This document shows positions 17,608 through 25,778 of a stretch of 64,000 bases of DNA, piece by piece; the first letter of the stretch is position 1; each line of letters starts with the position of its first letter. A program made the position numbers and the translations under genes. The stretch covers positions 747,244 to 811,243 of the forward strand of contig NZ_PJIN01000001.1 of the NCBI RefSeq assembly GCF_002929705.1. The letters run 5' to 3'. The notes beneath the pieces are model-generated. The model searched no databases, was not told the origin of the DNA, and was given only the letters and a program-made list of their open reading frames with translations. This stretch comes from Arthrobacter sp. N199823 (GTDB lineage: Bacteria; Actinomycetota; Actinomycetes; Actinomycetales; Micrococcaceae).

Positions 17608-18435
17608 GTGAGCCAGGACTTCACTATGGGCCCGGCGCTGCTGTTTGCCCCGGCAGACCGGCCCGAACGCTTTGCCAAGGCGGCAGATCGTGCCGATGCC
17701 GTCATCATCGACCTCGAAGATGCCGTGGCGCCAAGCGCCAAGGCGCAGGCCCGGGAAAATATGGTGGTCAGCACGCTGGATCCGGCCACCACCATGGTGC
17801 GCATCAACGCCCTGGACACGGCCGACGCCGCCTTGGACCTGGCCGCATTGGCGCGCAGCCCGTTCCGGACCATTATGGTGGCCAAGGCCTGTGATCCGGC
17901 CGCCATTGCTGCCCTGTCCGAGTACGCCGTGGTTGTGCTGTGTGAGAGCGCGGCCGGGATCATGGTGGCACCGGAGTTGGCGAAACTGCCCAACGTGGTG
18001 GGACTCATGTGGGGAGCCGAAGATTTGGTGGCTTCCTTGGGCGGGACCTCCAGCCGCTTCGCTGCCGGCGCTAGGGCTGGCCAGTACCGGGCCGTGGCAC
18101 TCCACGCGCGCTCGCAGCTATTGTTGGCTGCCGGAGCGGCGGGCAAGGTGGCCATCGACTCCATCTACGCAGACTTTGCCGATCTTGCGGGATTGGCCGA
18201 GGAATCCGAGGATGCGGTGGCGAGTGGTTTCGGCGCCAAGGCGTGCATCCACCCGTCGCAGGTTGCCGTGATCAGGGATGCCTACCGGCCGTCGGAGGCT
18301 TCGGTTGCCGGAGCCCGGGAGTTGTTGGCGGCCGCAGAGGCAGCCGGCACGGGTGTGTTCGCGTTCAAGGGCCAGATGGTGGATGGCCCCATCCTGCTCC
18401 ACGCAAGGCAAACCCTGCGCCGCGCCACCCCTTAG
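17608..18435 (+). CDS. CitE-like beta-hydroxyacyl-CoA lyase
   Basis: HpcH/HpaI aldolase/citrate-lyase beta family, 275 residues from the GTG at 17608, preceded by AAGGAG at 17590-17595. Motifs in order: LFAPADRPERF (substrate loop), IIDLEDAVAP (metal-binding region), RIN, CESAAGI, GAEDL and GAKACIHPSQV. It is a stand-alone CitE without citrate-lyase alpha or gamma partners. The mycobacterial relative Rv2498c cleaves R-3-hydroxy-3-methylglutaryl-CoA and R-citramalyl-CoA, and its neighbours match. The likely role is therefore the last C-C cleavage in leucine breakdown (acetoacetate plus acetyl-CoA). Last gene of the operon. Confidence 0.87.
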   Translation: MSQDFTMGPALLFAPADRPERFAKAADRADAVIIDLEDAVAPSAKAQARENMVVSTLDPATTMVRINALDTADAALDLAALARSPFRTIMVAKACDPAAIAALSEYAVVVLCESAAGIMVAPELAKLPNVVGLMWGAEDLVASLGGTSSRFAAGARAGQYRAVALHARSQLLLAAGAAGKVAIDSIYADFADLAGLAEESEDAVASGFGAKACIHPSQVAVIRDAYRPSEASVAGARELLAAAEAAGTGVFAFKGQMVDGPILLHARQTLRRATP

Positions 18436-18437
18436 CC

Positions 18438-18516
18438 GACGCCGCATCACTTTCCGGCGGTTTATCGCGAACGCCGCATCACTTTCCGGTGGTTTATCGC
18501 GAACGCCGCATCACCA
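18438..18516 (+). repeat. 32-bp repeats, direct orientation
   Basis: Two full units (18438-18468 and 18469-18500) plus a partial third (from 18501). Each contains the core CGCCGCATCACTTTCCGG or a variant, followed by a GGTTTATCGCG segment. Related units occur in inverted orientation at 18943-18992. There are no spacers, so it is not a CRISPR array. Confidence 0.8.
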
Positions 18517-18563
18517 GTTTCCGCGTGGCACAGACTTCAACCACCTGACGAGGAGTTGCCATC

Positions 18564-18887
18564 GTGGACGATTACCCAGACCCCGGACAGGTGTCCCTTG
18601 CGGACATGAACGTCAAGCAGCGGATCAGCCTGGTTCCGTCCGCCTTGGCTGTCCTGTCCCTGCTGTGCAGCATGCTGCTGAGTTGGGTGGTATCCAACGG
18701 CGCATCTGGTGGCCCTGTCGGTGTTCGCCGTGATACTTGCCTACGCCGAGGCGGTCATGCTGTCCTTCGGCTCAGCCGAGGGGCGTCTGGGGACGTTGGC
18801 GGAACGTTCCTCTGGATGATGGGCGGCGCGGGGCTGTTGGCGTTTTCGGGACTGGCAGCGTTTCAGTGGCCGCGCCGGGAAGTTTAA
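18564..18887 (+). CDS. Small membrane protein, probably frameshifted
   Basis: Unrecognised 107-codon frame from GTG 18564, with GAGGAG upstream. Residues about 20-45 (SALAVLSLLCSMLLSWVV) and about 82-102 (TFLWMMGGAGLLAFSGLAAF) are clear membrane segments. Between them the frame becomes Arg/Gly-rich and soluble-looking (VGVRRDTCLRRGGH). In the +1 frame the same DNA (from about 18706) encodes LVALSVFAVILAYAEAVML, a plausible middle membrane segment, until a stop near 18812. Two compensating indels between about 18700 and 18810 would explain this. The gene is either a damaged three-helix protein or carries sequencing errors. Confidence 0.5.
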   Translation: MDDYPDPGQVSLADMNVKQRISLVPSALAVLSLLCSMLLSWVVSNGASGGPVGVRRDTCLRRGGHAVLRLSRGASGDVGGTFLWMMGGAGLLAFSGLAAFQWPRREV

Positions 18888-18892
18888 AGTAC

Positions 18893-18932
18893 GACGGCGG
18901 GAGGCCACCAGATAAGGTGGCCTCCCGCCGTC
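18893..18932. terminator. Perfect 17-bp hairpin, likely terminator
   Basis: GACGGCGGGAGGCCACC at 18893-18909 pairs perfectly with its complement at 18916-18932 across a 6-base loop. There is no T-run. It lies between two convergent genes and shares the ACGACGGCGG lead with the hairpin after rbfA. Confidence 0.65.
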
Positions 18933-18942
18933 GAGCTCAAAA

Positions 18943-18992
18943 CCGGAAGATGGTGCGGCGTGCCCCGAAACCAGCCGGAATGTGGTGCGGCG
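18943..18992 (-). repeat. 32-bp repeats, inverted orientation
   Basis: Two units starting CCGGAA at 18943 and 18975, 32 bp apart. Read on the - strand each gives CGCCGCACCAnnTTCCGG, matching the core of the direct repeats at 18438-18516. The two blocks bracket the frameshifted membrane gene and its hairpin. Confidence 0.7.
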
Positions 18993-19008
18993 TCGGGGCG
19001 GGTGGAAC

Positions 19009-19584
19009 TTAGACCGCGGCCAGGGCGCCTTCGCGCACGGTCTTCATGGCGTTGGTCCAGGAAACCAGCTGATCGAACATGGGCTCAACCGAGGCGGCCT
19101 GCTGCTCGGTGGGCTTGAAGACGGAGAAGTTCTCGAAGTCGGTGAAGAGGGAGAACATGCCGGTCTTCTGAACGTGGGCAACCTGGAGTTCGGAGAGGAT
19201 ACCGCGCAGGTGCTCCATGGCACGCGCACCGTAAGCGGAGCCGTAACCCACCATGCCGGCAGCCTTGTTGTTGAACTCAGCGTTCAGGTAGGAGATGGCG
19301 TTAGCCAGAGCGGGCTGTACGGAGTGGTTGTACTCGCCGGTGATGAAGATGTAGCCGCCGAACTCGTTCATCTTTGCGGCCCAGACCATGGTGTGTTCGT
19401 TCTGGTAGTTCTGGTACGCGGCGGGGTAAGCCTCATCCAGGAGCGGCAGGTTGAAGTCGGCAATGTCAACGAGTTCGTAGTCAGCGTCTCCGCGGAGCTT
19501 GGCCTGAGCCAATACCCACTCAGCAACTCCTGAGTTGTTACGGCCGGGACGAGTTGAACCTGTGACGATGGCGATCTTAGTCAT
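19009..19584 (-). CDS. NAD(P)H-dependent FMN reductase / quinone reductase
   Basis: Flavodoxin-like fold reductase of the NADPH-dependent FMN reductase family, 191 residues. The N-terminal GSTRPGRNNSGVAEW motif (about 8-22) binds FMN phosphate, and PAALANAISYLNAEF and GYGSAYGARAMEHLR (about 115-145) match the conserved core. Expected role is NAD(P)H-driven reduction of flavin, quinones or azo compounds as a stress response. The start MTKIAIVTGS is chosen over 11 extra codons because AAGGAG precedes it. It is divergent from a MarR-type regulator with shared palindromes between them. Confidence 0.88.
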   Translation of the reverse strand: MTKIAIVTGSTRPGRNNSGVAEWVLAQAKLRGDADYELVDIADFNLPLLDEAYPAAYQNYQNEHTMVWAAKMNEFGGYIFITGEYNHSVQPALANAISYLNAEFNNKAAGMVGYGSAYGARAMEHLRGILSELQVAHVQKTGMFSLFTDFENFSVFKPTEQQAASVEPMFDQLVSWTNAMKTVREGALAAV

Positions 19585-19646
19585 GTGAGATGCTCCTTGT
19601 GAGGTGGAGACCCGCACCCTTGAGTAGGTGACGCGTCAACTAAAAC

Positions 19647-19686
19647 TTGATGTTTCAATCATTGCGCGAGAAGATTGATGTGTCAA
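19647..19686. promoter_or_regulatory. Paired MarR-type operators
   Basis: Two near-identical palindromes, TTGATGTTTCAA (19647-19658) and TTGATGTGTCAA (19675-19686), 28 bp apart, each TTGA-N4-TCAA. They lie between the divergent reductase and MarR genes. The second could serve as a -35 (TTGATG) with a -10 near 19697 for the MarR gene. Confidence 0.6.
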
Positions 19687-19715
19687 CTAACTTTTCTATG
19701 AATGTGAGACACATC

Positions 19716-20183
19716 ATGTCCGAGCCCCGTTGGCTCAGTCCCGAGGAGCAAGTCACCTGGTTGGAGCTGCGTGAATTCACCTCCGGGTTGCCGCGCGCCA
19801 CCGACAGGCAGTTGCATCAAGAGGCCGGGATGTCAGGCGGAGAATATGCCGTTCTGGCCGCCGTCTCCGAAGCTCCAGCCGACGGCGTCCGCTCAGGCGA
19901 CCTTGCCAGGATCCTCGGCTGGGAAAAATCCCGTGTTTCCCATCTGCTGCGGCGCATGGAGGGCAAAGGGCTGCTGGGGCGTTGTGCTGTCAGTGCCGAC
20001 GGACGCGGGCAGGAGATCACGCTGACGCCTCAGGGCTGGAACGTTGTCAGGGCCGCGGCACCGGGCCATGTCACCATGGTGCGCGAAACAATTTTTGACC
20101 CGCTCACGGCCGACGAGCAGTTGCAATTGCGCAACTCCCTGCGCAAGATCCGTGATGCGGCCATTGAGCGCGGCCTCTGGTAG
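19716..20183 (+). CDS. MarR-family transcriptional regulator
   Basis: Winged-helix MarR-family protein, 155 residues from [15 protein letters not shown]. The core HTH reads [28 protein letters not shown] (about 65-92), followed by the wing containing [10 protein letters not shown]. It probably represses the divergent FMN/quinone reductase and itself through the two TTGATG palindromes upstream, responding to an electrophile or phenolic ligand (inference). The start is uncertain: an ATG at 19698 is in frame and neither start has a clear ribosome site. Confidence 0.86.
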   Translation: MSEPRWLSPEEQVTWLELREFTSGLPRATDRQLHQEAGMSGGEYAVLAAVSEAPADGVRSGDLARILGWEKSRVSHLLRRMEGKGLLGRCAVSADGRGQEITLTPQGWNVVRAAAPGHVTMVRETIFDPLTADEQLQLRNSLRKIRDAAIERGLW

Positions 20184-20244
20184 GCCAGCCCATGTAGGAA
20201 GTTGGCGGCCCGCATCACGGCGCAAGTGCGGAATACTGGTAAGC

Positions 20245-21459
20245 ATGACGCATCGTAAAGTGATCATCCTCGGCTCAACAGGTTCCATCGGCACGCAGGC
20301 GATTGACGTCGTCGACCGTTCCGCGCTCCCCGACGGTACGCCGCGCTTCAGCGTCACCGCCATCAGCGCTGGCGGCGGAAATCTTGAGCTGTTGGCTAAC
20401 CAAGCCGTGCACCTGCGGGTTTTGGCCGTGGGTACTGCAGCGGACGACGCCGGGACCTTGCGTTCACTGATTGAGGCAGGTGCCGCCGCCGCTGGCTTGG
20501 GTGACTTCAGCCCTGAGATCTTCACCGGCCCGGACGCTTCAACCGTTATCGCGGCCTGGGGTGCGGGCTCGGCTGATGCAGCCGATGTGGTGCTTAATGG
20601 CATCACCGGATCCATCGGCCTGGCACCGACTCTCGCAGCGCTGGCTACGCCGGCCATTTTGGCGTTGGCCAACAAGGAATCGCTCATTGTGGGTGGTGCG
20701 TTGGTCAAGGACGCGGCATCTCCCGGGCAGCTGGTGCCCGTTGATTCCGAACACTCCGCCCTGGCTCAGGCACTCCGTTCAGGGGCTGCAGGGGAGGTGG
20801 ACAAGCTCATTGTGACAGCGTCTGGCGGACCGTTCCGTGGCCGCAGCCGGGAAGAGCTCGCCGACGTGACGCCGGCCCAGGCTCTCAAGCACCCCACCTG
20901 GGACATGGGCATGATGGTCACCACCAACTCGGCCACGCTGGTAAACAAAGGGCTTGAAGTCATCGAGGCTCATCTCCTCTTTGACGTTCCGCTGGATCGG
21001 ATCGAGGCCGTGGTGCATCCCCAATCCGTGGTCCATTCCATGGTGCAGTTCACTGATGGATCAACGATTGCTCAAGCCTCGCCGCCGGATATGCGTCTAC
21101 CTATCGCTTTGGGCATGGGGTGGCCGGACCGGGTTCCCGGTGCGTCGGCACCGTGTGACTGGAGCAAGGCTGCCACGTGGACGTTTGAACCACTCGATAA
21201 CGTGGCGTTTCCCGCCGTCGAACTTGCCAAGGATGCGGCCCGGCGGGGGAGTACCTGCCCCGCCGTCTATAACGCCGCCAACGAGGAAGCGGTCCATGCC
21301 TTCCATGCAGGCCGGATAAGCTTCTTGGACATTGTGGACACTATTGCTCAAGTTCTCAGTGAACACACACCCAGTTCGCAGCTGACGCTCCACACCGTGT
21401 TGGAAGCTGAAGTGTGGGCACGCGCACGCGCCAACGAGCTGCTGGCCGCTAAGGGCTGA
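20245..21459 (+). CDS. dxr: 1-deoxy-D-xylulose 5-phosphate reductoisomerase
   Basis: Second enzyme of the MEP isoprenoid pathway, converting DXP to 2-C-methyl-D-erythritol 4-phosphate with NADPH. 404 residues. The NADPH-binding GSTGSIG is at 10-16, metal-binding DSEHSA at about 160-165, and the catalytic core includes [14 protein letters not shown] and [13 protein letters not shown] (about 235-270). The frame is open upstream through the MarR gene; [10 protein letters not shown] at 20245 is the family start. ispG, a later step of the same pathway, lies 3 kb downstream, separated by the site-2 protease as is usual in Actinobacteria. Confidence 0.96.
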   Translation: MTHRKVIILGSTGSIGTQAIDVVDRSALPDGTPRFSVTAISAGGGNLELLANQAVHLRVLAVGTAADDAGTLRSLIEAGAAAAGLGDFSPEIFTGPDASTVIAAWGAGSADAADVVLNGITGSIGLAPTLAALATPAILALANKESLIVGGALVKDAASPGQLVPVDSEHSALAQALRSGAAGEVDKLIVTASGGPFRGRSREELADVTPAQALKHPTWDMGMMVTTNSATLVNKGLEVIEAHLLFDVPLDRIEAVVHPQSVVHSMVQFTDGSTIAQASPPDMRLPIALGMGWPDRVPGASAPCDWSKAATWTFEPLDNVAFPAVELAKDAARRGSTCPAVYNAANEEAVHAFHAGRISFLDIVDTIAQVLSEHTPSSQLTLHTVLEAEVWARARANELLAAKG

Positions 21460-21501
21460 GAAAGCTATTTGGCCAAAAAAATTGAACGCAGGAAGTAAAT
21501 T

Positions 21502-22830
21502 GTGACTGTTTTGCTTTTCATTGGCGGAGTGCTTTTTGTAGCCGTCGGCATTGCCCTTTCCATCGCGCTGCACGAGGTGGGGCACTTGTTGCCTGCCAAG
21601 CTGTTTAAGGTCCGGGTTACCCGGTACATGATTGGCTTTGGCCCCACCGTCTGGTCGCGCAAAAAGGGTGAAACCGAGTACGGCATCAAAGCCATTCCGG
21701 CTGGCGGCTACGTGGCCATGGTCGGCATGTACCCGCCGAATCCCACTGACGGCAGCGTTCGGCCCTCGAGTACCGGCATGTTCCAAACCTTGGCCACCGA
21801 GGCACGCAGCGCAGCCCATGAGGAAGTGGGGCCGGAGGACGCCAACCGCGTCTTCTACAAGCTCCCCGTGTGGAAGAAAATCATCATCATGCTCGGTGGA
21901 CCGGTCATGAACCTGCTCATTGGCGTGGTGCTCATGGGTGTCTTGCTGATGGGCTTTGGTATGGCTCAGGCAACCACCACAGTCTCCGAGGTCAACGCCT
22001 GCCAAGTTGCCTACGGCGAACCCGTGCCAACCGACTTAAGTAACTGCACCAAGACTCCGGCCGCTGCCGCTGGGCTGAAGCCCGGAGATGTCATCACCTC
22101 CTTTGACGGCAAGGATGTTACGGACTGGGCCGCGTTCACAGAGCAAGTGCGAGCTTCAGCTGGTAAGACAGTGCCGCTGGTCTACGAGCGTGCTGGCCAG
22201 TCCATCTCCACCACCATCACCCCGGTCTTGACCGCCCGTCCCGTCATTGGCTCAAACGGCCAGGCAGAAGTGGATGCGTCAGGAACCGCCGTCACCGTCC
22301 AGGCAGGCTTCCTTGGCGTTGGGCCCACCTCAGCTATGGTGCGGCAACCGGCGTCGAGCGTTCTTCCTACGGTGGGGGAAAACATTGTCCAGATTGGTGG
22401 CGTTGTTTTCCAACTGCCGCAGAAGCTGGTGGGTGTAGCCCAGGCGGCCTTCAGCGCCGAACCGCGTGACCCCAATGGCCCCATCTCGGTGGTTGGTGTG
22501 GGGCGCGTGGCCGGCGAGGTTGCGGCCATGGAGCAGATTCCCGTGAGCTCCCGCGTTGCCACACTGATCAGCTTGCTGGCCGGGGTCAACCTGGCGCTGT
22601 TTGTGTTCAACTTGATCCCGCTATTACCGCTCGACGGCGGACACGTCCTCGGTGCGCTCTACGAAGGTGTGCGGCGTTTTGCTGCCAAGGTGTTCAAGCG
22701 CAAGGATCCGGGCCCGTTCGACATCGCCAAGTTGCTTCCCGTGACCTACGTGGCGGCCGTGGTGCTGATTGGCATGGGTGCCCTGTTGATCTACGCTGAC
22801 ATCGTCAAGCCGGTTAACATCTTCGGTTAG
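21502..22830 (+). CDS. rseP: Site-2 intramembrane metalloprotease (RseP/Rip1 type)
   Basis: M50B zinc protease, 442 residues, GTG start. The zinc-binding HEVGH is at residues 24-28 in the first membrane segment. A PDZ domain (about 185-260, AAGLKPGDVITSFDGKDV) and the C-terminal NLIPLLPLDGGH motif, which supplies the third zinc ligand, follow. About four membrane segments. It cleaves anti-sigma factors or other membrane proteins within the bilayer. Position between dxr and ispG is the standard actinobacterial arrangement (Rv2869c in M. tuberculosis). A loop of Pro/Glu-rich residues 75-110 before the second membrane segment is also typical. Confidence 0.93.
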   Translation: MTVLLFIGGVLFVAVGIALSIALHEVGHLLPAKLFKVRVTRYMIGFGPTVWSRKKGETEYGIKAIPAGGYVAMVGMYPPNPTDGSVRPSSTGMFQTLATEARSAAHEEVGPEDANRVFYKLPVWKKIIIMLGGPVMNLLIGVVLMGVLLMGFGMAQATTTVSEVNACQVAYGEPVPTDLSNCTKTPAAAAGLKPGDVITSFDGKDVTDWAAFTEQVRASAGKTVPLVYERAGQSISTTITPVLTARPVIGSNGQAEVDASGTAVTVQAGFLGVGPTSAMVRQPASSVLPTVGENIVQIGGVVFQLPQKLVGVAQAAFSAEPRDPNGPISVVGVGRVAGEVAAMEQIPVSSRVATLISLLAGVNLALFVFNLIPLLPLDGGHVLGALYEGVRRFAAKVFKRKDPGPFDIAKLLPVTYVAAVVLIGMGALLIYADIVKPVNIFG

Positions 22831-22907
22831 TGTGTCCGGCCGCGCTGGCGCTGGGTTGCGAGCTGCTTGCGAGTCAGGACGCCCTACAAAGTGGCACCTC
22901 AAAATGG

Positions 22908-22942
22908 TTGATATGTACTAAACAATCGATTACGGTTTAGTC
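22908..22942 (+). promoter_or_regulatory. Leaderless promoter with overlapping palindrome
   Basis: -35 TTGATA (22908-22913), 17-base spacer, -10 TACGGT (22931-22936), placing transcription start at or next to the ATG at 22943. The palindrome ACTAAAC (22917-22923) / GTTTAGT (22935-22941) covers the -10, a good site for autorepression. No Shine-Dalgarno sequence is present. Confidence 0.55.
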
Positions 22943-23569
22943 ATGTTTGTTTTGACCATTGACCAACGCGGCAGTCGCACCCACGGCGACAGGGTTCCGG
23001 GACTTTTGGCGCTCCTTTCTGATGTGGACGCAGTTCTGGGGTTCGAGCGGTCCGTGGGTGATGAGGTTCAAGGTGTCCTCGCGGATCCGGAGGTGGTTGT
23101 CGAGACGGTGACTCGAGTTCTTCGGGAACGTGACTGGTACATCGGCATTGGACTAGGTGCAGTTGACCTGCCGTTGCCGAAAAGTTCCAGAGAAGCCTCG
23201 GGCAATGCCTTTGTTGCAGCACGGGAGGCTGTTGAAGCCGCTAAAAAAACAGGAGATCGCGTCCCATTGTGCGTGCGGACACCCGTTTCAGCAGCTGCGC
23301 AATGGGCTGCGGCCGCAGAAGGTGTTTTAGTGCTCCTAGGTGATGTGGTCAGGAAGCGTTCCGACGCTGAATGGCGAGTCATAGACGCACTTGACGCGGC
23401 TCCTGGAGTGGCCCAAAAACAAATTGCCCAGCAGCTGGAGATCAGTCCGCAGGCCGTCAGTAAGTCAATATTCCGCTCTGGTCGGCAGGAAGAGCTGGCA
23501 GGGCGGCGTGCCGCGGCACTTCTTCTAGAAGAAGCTCTGCGCGGCTTAAATGTCAGTGGCACCCGGTAG
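22943..23569 (+). CDS. SatD-like DNA-binding protein
   Basis: 208-residue protein resembling the SatD family. The N-terminal domain (about 1-130) starts FVLTIDQRGSRTHGDRVPGLL, which fits that family. A C-terminal helix-turn-helix (about 145-180) reads AQKQIAQQLEISPQAVSKSIFRS. The function of SatD proteins is not established. The gene appears leaderless and has a palindrome over its -10, consistent with self-regulation. It is followed by a membrane protein gene, a pairing also seen in SatD loci with a small membrane partner elsewhere. Confidence 0.72.
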   Translation: MFVLTIDQRGSRTHGDRVPGLLALLSDVDAVLGFERSVGDEVQGVLADPEVVVETVTRVLRERDWYIGIGLGAVDLPLPKSSREASGNAFVAAREAVEAAKKTGDRVPLCVRTPVSAAAQWAAAAEGVLVLLGDVVRKRSDAEWRVIDALDAAPGVAQKQIAQQLEISPQAVSKSIFRSGRQEELAGRRAAALLLEEALRGLNVSGTR

Positions 23570-23629
23570 ATTTCAACTATGAAAATGTCTAGGGACCCAA
23601 CGGGCGGTTGCTGATGCAAGGGAGTATGT

Positions 23630-24160
23630 ATGGAAGCGTTGTGGATAGCTGGGGCACTAGTGGTGGCCGTTTTTGGCGGTTGGCCGGTGACGGCCGGAAT
23701 TCTCAGGCTCGCCCGCTCCAAAACAGTGCGGGCTGCGGACGCGGCCGAAGCTGACGGGCAGGCGTCCGGTGAGCTCGACGGCTCGGGCCCGGAAACTGCT
23801 TCCGAAACCTTGCCGGCTGGCGATCCCCACACGGAAAACCCGCCCGAAACAGCGCTTGAAACAGCGCCTGAAGCCGCCACGCCATCGGAATCCGCCACAC
23901 CGTCAGCGCCGTCAGCACCCAAAACCGAAGTGTTGCGTGGCGGTCTGCTGATCGGTTGCCTAGAACGTGCAGCCGTGGCGGTGGCCATTCTTTCTGGACA
24001 GCCTGTAGCTATCGCCTATGTGGTGGCCATCAAGGGCCTTGGCAGGTATCCGGAGTTGAAGGATACGCCAGCTGCCAGTGAACGGTTCATCATTGGCACG
24101 TTGGCATCCATGCTGTGGGCTGCCAGTGTTGCGGTGCTGACCAAAGCGCTCCTGTTATAG
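23630..24160 (+). CDS. Membrane protein with Pro/Ala/Glu-rich linker
   Basis: 176 residues, not recognised with confidence. One N-terminal membrane segment (about 3-27) is followed by a disordered linker of about 70 residues rich in E, T, P, S and A with repeats of ETALETAPEA type. Two C-terminal hydrophobic segments (about 104-135 and 150-174) contain GGLLIGCLERAAVAVAILSGQPVA in pieces. It follows the SatD-like gene by 60 bases and probably forms a cassette with it. The C-terminal part resembles integral membrane partners found next to SatD genes. Confidence 0.7.
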   Translation: MEALWIAGALVVAVFGGWPVTAGILRLARSKTVRAADAAEADGQASGELDGSGPETASETLPAGDPHTENPPETALETAPEAATPSESATPSAPSAPKTEVLRGGLLIGCLERAAVAVAILSGQPVAIAYVVAIKGLGRYPELKDTPAASERFIIGTLASMLWAASVAVLTKALLL

Positions 24161-24169
24161 GGTAAACAG

Positions 24170-24463
24170 ATGTCTATCTTTGCTGTCGAATATGTCTATG
24201 GTCCAGAAGCTGAAGAAGCCCGCGTGGAACACCGCCCCCGGCACCGTGAATGGCTCAATGCCTTGGCTGAAGCTGACGTTGTGCTCGCATCGGGCCCCTA
24301 CGCCGATGGTGCCGGAGCCCTGCTGATCTTCCGTGCCGAGAGCCAGGAAGCGGTTCAGGACTTGGTTGCACAGGATCCCATGACCCTTGGCGGCGGTGTC
24401 ACCGGTTTGAAGATTTCCGGCTGGAACCCGGTGATTGGCAAGCTCAGCGGTTACTTGGGATAA
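24170..24463 (+). CDS. YciI-family protein
   Basis: 97-residue YciI-like ferredoxin-fold protein with the family pattern of an N-terminal beta strand, R-x(2)-HREWL (about 24-29), SGPYADGAGALLIF and a short helix QEAVQDLVAQDPM. The His/Asp pair that YciI proteins place in the active-site pocket is visible (H25, D in DGAGA). The physiological substrate is unknown. It begins nine bases after the preceding membrane protein gene. Confidence 0.88.
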   Translation: MSIFAVEYVYGPEAEEARVEHRPRHREWLNALAEADVVLASGPYADGAGALLIFRAESQEAVQDLVAQDPMTLGGGVTGLKISGWNPVIGKLSGYLG

Positions 24464-24611
24464 AGGTCACTGGCAACCGATCCCTGCCAGTCAGTGAAAA
24501 GCAGACATCGAGCCTACAATCGTAGGTAGATGCTGTGAGAAACGTTTTGCGGCGCCACAAAACGGCGTTGCTGCCGCACCCTTTGATTAGATGAACTCTT
24601 AGGAGAATATT

Positions 24612-25778
24612 TTGACCTCCGTCAGTCTCGGCATGCCGCCGTTGCCACCGCCCGTTCTTGCGCCCCGTCGTAAAACTCGGCAAATCAAGGTCGGCCCCGT
24701 GGGTGTGGGCTCCGATTCGCCTATCAGCGTCCAGTCGATGACAACCACCCCCACCACTGACATCAACGCCACGCTGCAGCAGATCGCAGAGCTCACTGCT
24801 TCTGGTTGTGACATCGTCCGTGTTGCCTGCCCGTCGCAGGATGATGCAGACGCCTTGCCCATCATTGCCCGCAAGTCGCAGATCCCCGTCATTGCAGACA
24901 TCCACTTTCAGCCCAAGTACGTCTTTGCGGCTATTGAAGCTGGCTGTGCCGCTGTTCGTGTGAACCCCGGTAACATCCGCAAGTTCGACGACCAGATCAA
25001 GCAGATCGCCATGGCGGCCAAAGATCACGGCACGTCCATCCGCATCGGCGTCAATGCTGGTTCGCTCGAGCCGGGCATCATGAAGAAGTACGGCAAGGCA
25101 ACCCCCGAGGCACTCGTTGAATCGGCCGTCTGGGAAGCCTCACTCTTTGAAGAACATGGCTTCCATGACTTCAAGATTTCGGTCAAGCACAATGACCCCG
25201 TCATCATGGTTGCCGCCTACGAATTGCTCGCCGAACAGGGCGACTGGCCGTTGCACCTCGGCGTCACCGAGGCCGGACCAGCATTCCAGGGCACCATCAA
25301 GTCCGCCACAGCGTTTGGCGCCCTGCTTGCCAAGGGCATTGGTGACACCATCCGCGTCTCACTCTCCGCACCGCCGGTTGAGGAGATCAAGGTGGGCAAC
25401 CAGATCCTGCAGTCGCTGAACCTGCGCCCGCGCAAGCTGGAAATTGTCTCCTGCCCGTCGTGCGGCCGAGCCCAGGTTGACGTGTACAAGTTGGCTGAAG
25501 AAGTCACCGCTGGACTAGAGGGAATGGAAGTTCCCTTGCGCGTTGCTGTCATGGGCTGCGTTGTCAACGGCCCCGGCGAAGCCCGCGAGGCTGACCTGGG
25601 TGTGGCCTCCGGAAACGGCAAGGGCCAGATTTTTGTGAAGGGAGAAGTCATCAAGACTGTTCCTGAAGATCAAATTGTTGAGACACTCATTGAAGAAGCG
25701 ATGAAACTAGCCGAACAGATGGAGTCCGATGCCGATGACGCGACTCTCCAAGGTGGCCCCGTGGTTAGCGTCTCCTAA
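24612..25778 (+). CDS. ispG: 4-hydroxy-3-methylbut-2-enyl diphosphate synthase
   Basis: Iron-sulfur enzyme of the MEP pathway (GcpE), converting MEcPP to HMBPP. 388 residues. A TIM-barrel N-terminal domain (about 25-265; IQSMTT-like VQSMTTTPT and NPGNIR) is followed by a C-terminal [4Fe-4S] domain with CPSCGR (about 280-285) and a further Cys in [11 protein letters not shown] (about 316-326). The start is TTG at 24612, preceded by AGGAG at 24600. The 148 bases upstream carry no gene. The 3' end overlaps the GNAT gene by about 50 bases. Confidence 0.95.
   Translation: MTSVSLGMPPLPPPVLAPRRKTRQIKVGPVGVGSDSPISVQSMTTTPTTDINATLQQIAELTASGCDIVRVACPSQDDADALPIIARKSQIPVIADIHFQPKYVFAAIEAGCAAVRVNPGNIRKFDDQIKQIAMAAKDHGTSIRIGVNAGSLEPGIMKKYGKATPEALVESAVWEASLFEEHGFHDFKISVKHNDPVIMVAAYELLAEQGDWPLHLGVTEAGPAFQGTIKSATAFGALLAKGIGDTIRVSLSAPPVEEIKVGNQILQSLNLRPRKLEIVSCPSCGRAQVDVYKLAEEVTAGLEGMEVPLRVAVMGCVVNGPGEAREADLGVASGNGKGQIFVKGEVIKTVPEDQIVETLIEEAMKLAEQMESDADDATLQGGPVVSVS

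Noticed and set aside
18438-18516. Possible CRISPR repeats
   Set aside because: Units are contiguous with no unique spacers, and no cas genes occur in the window.
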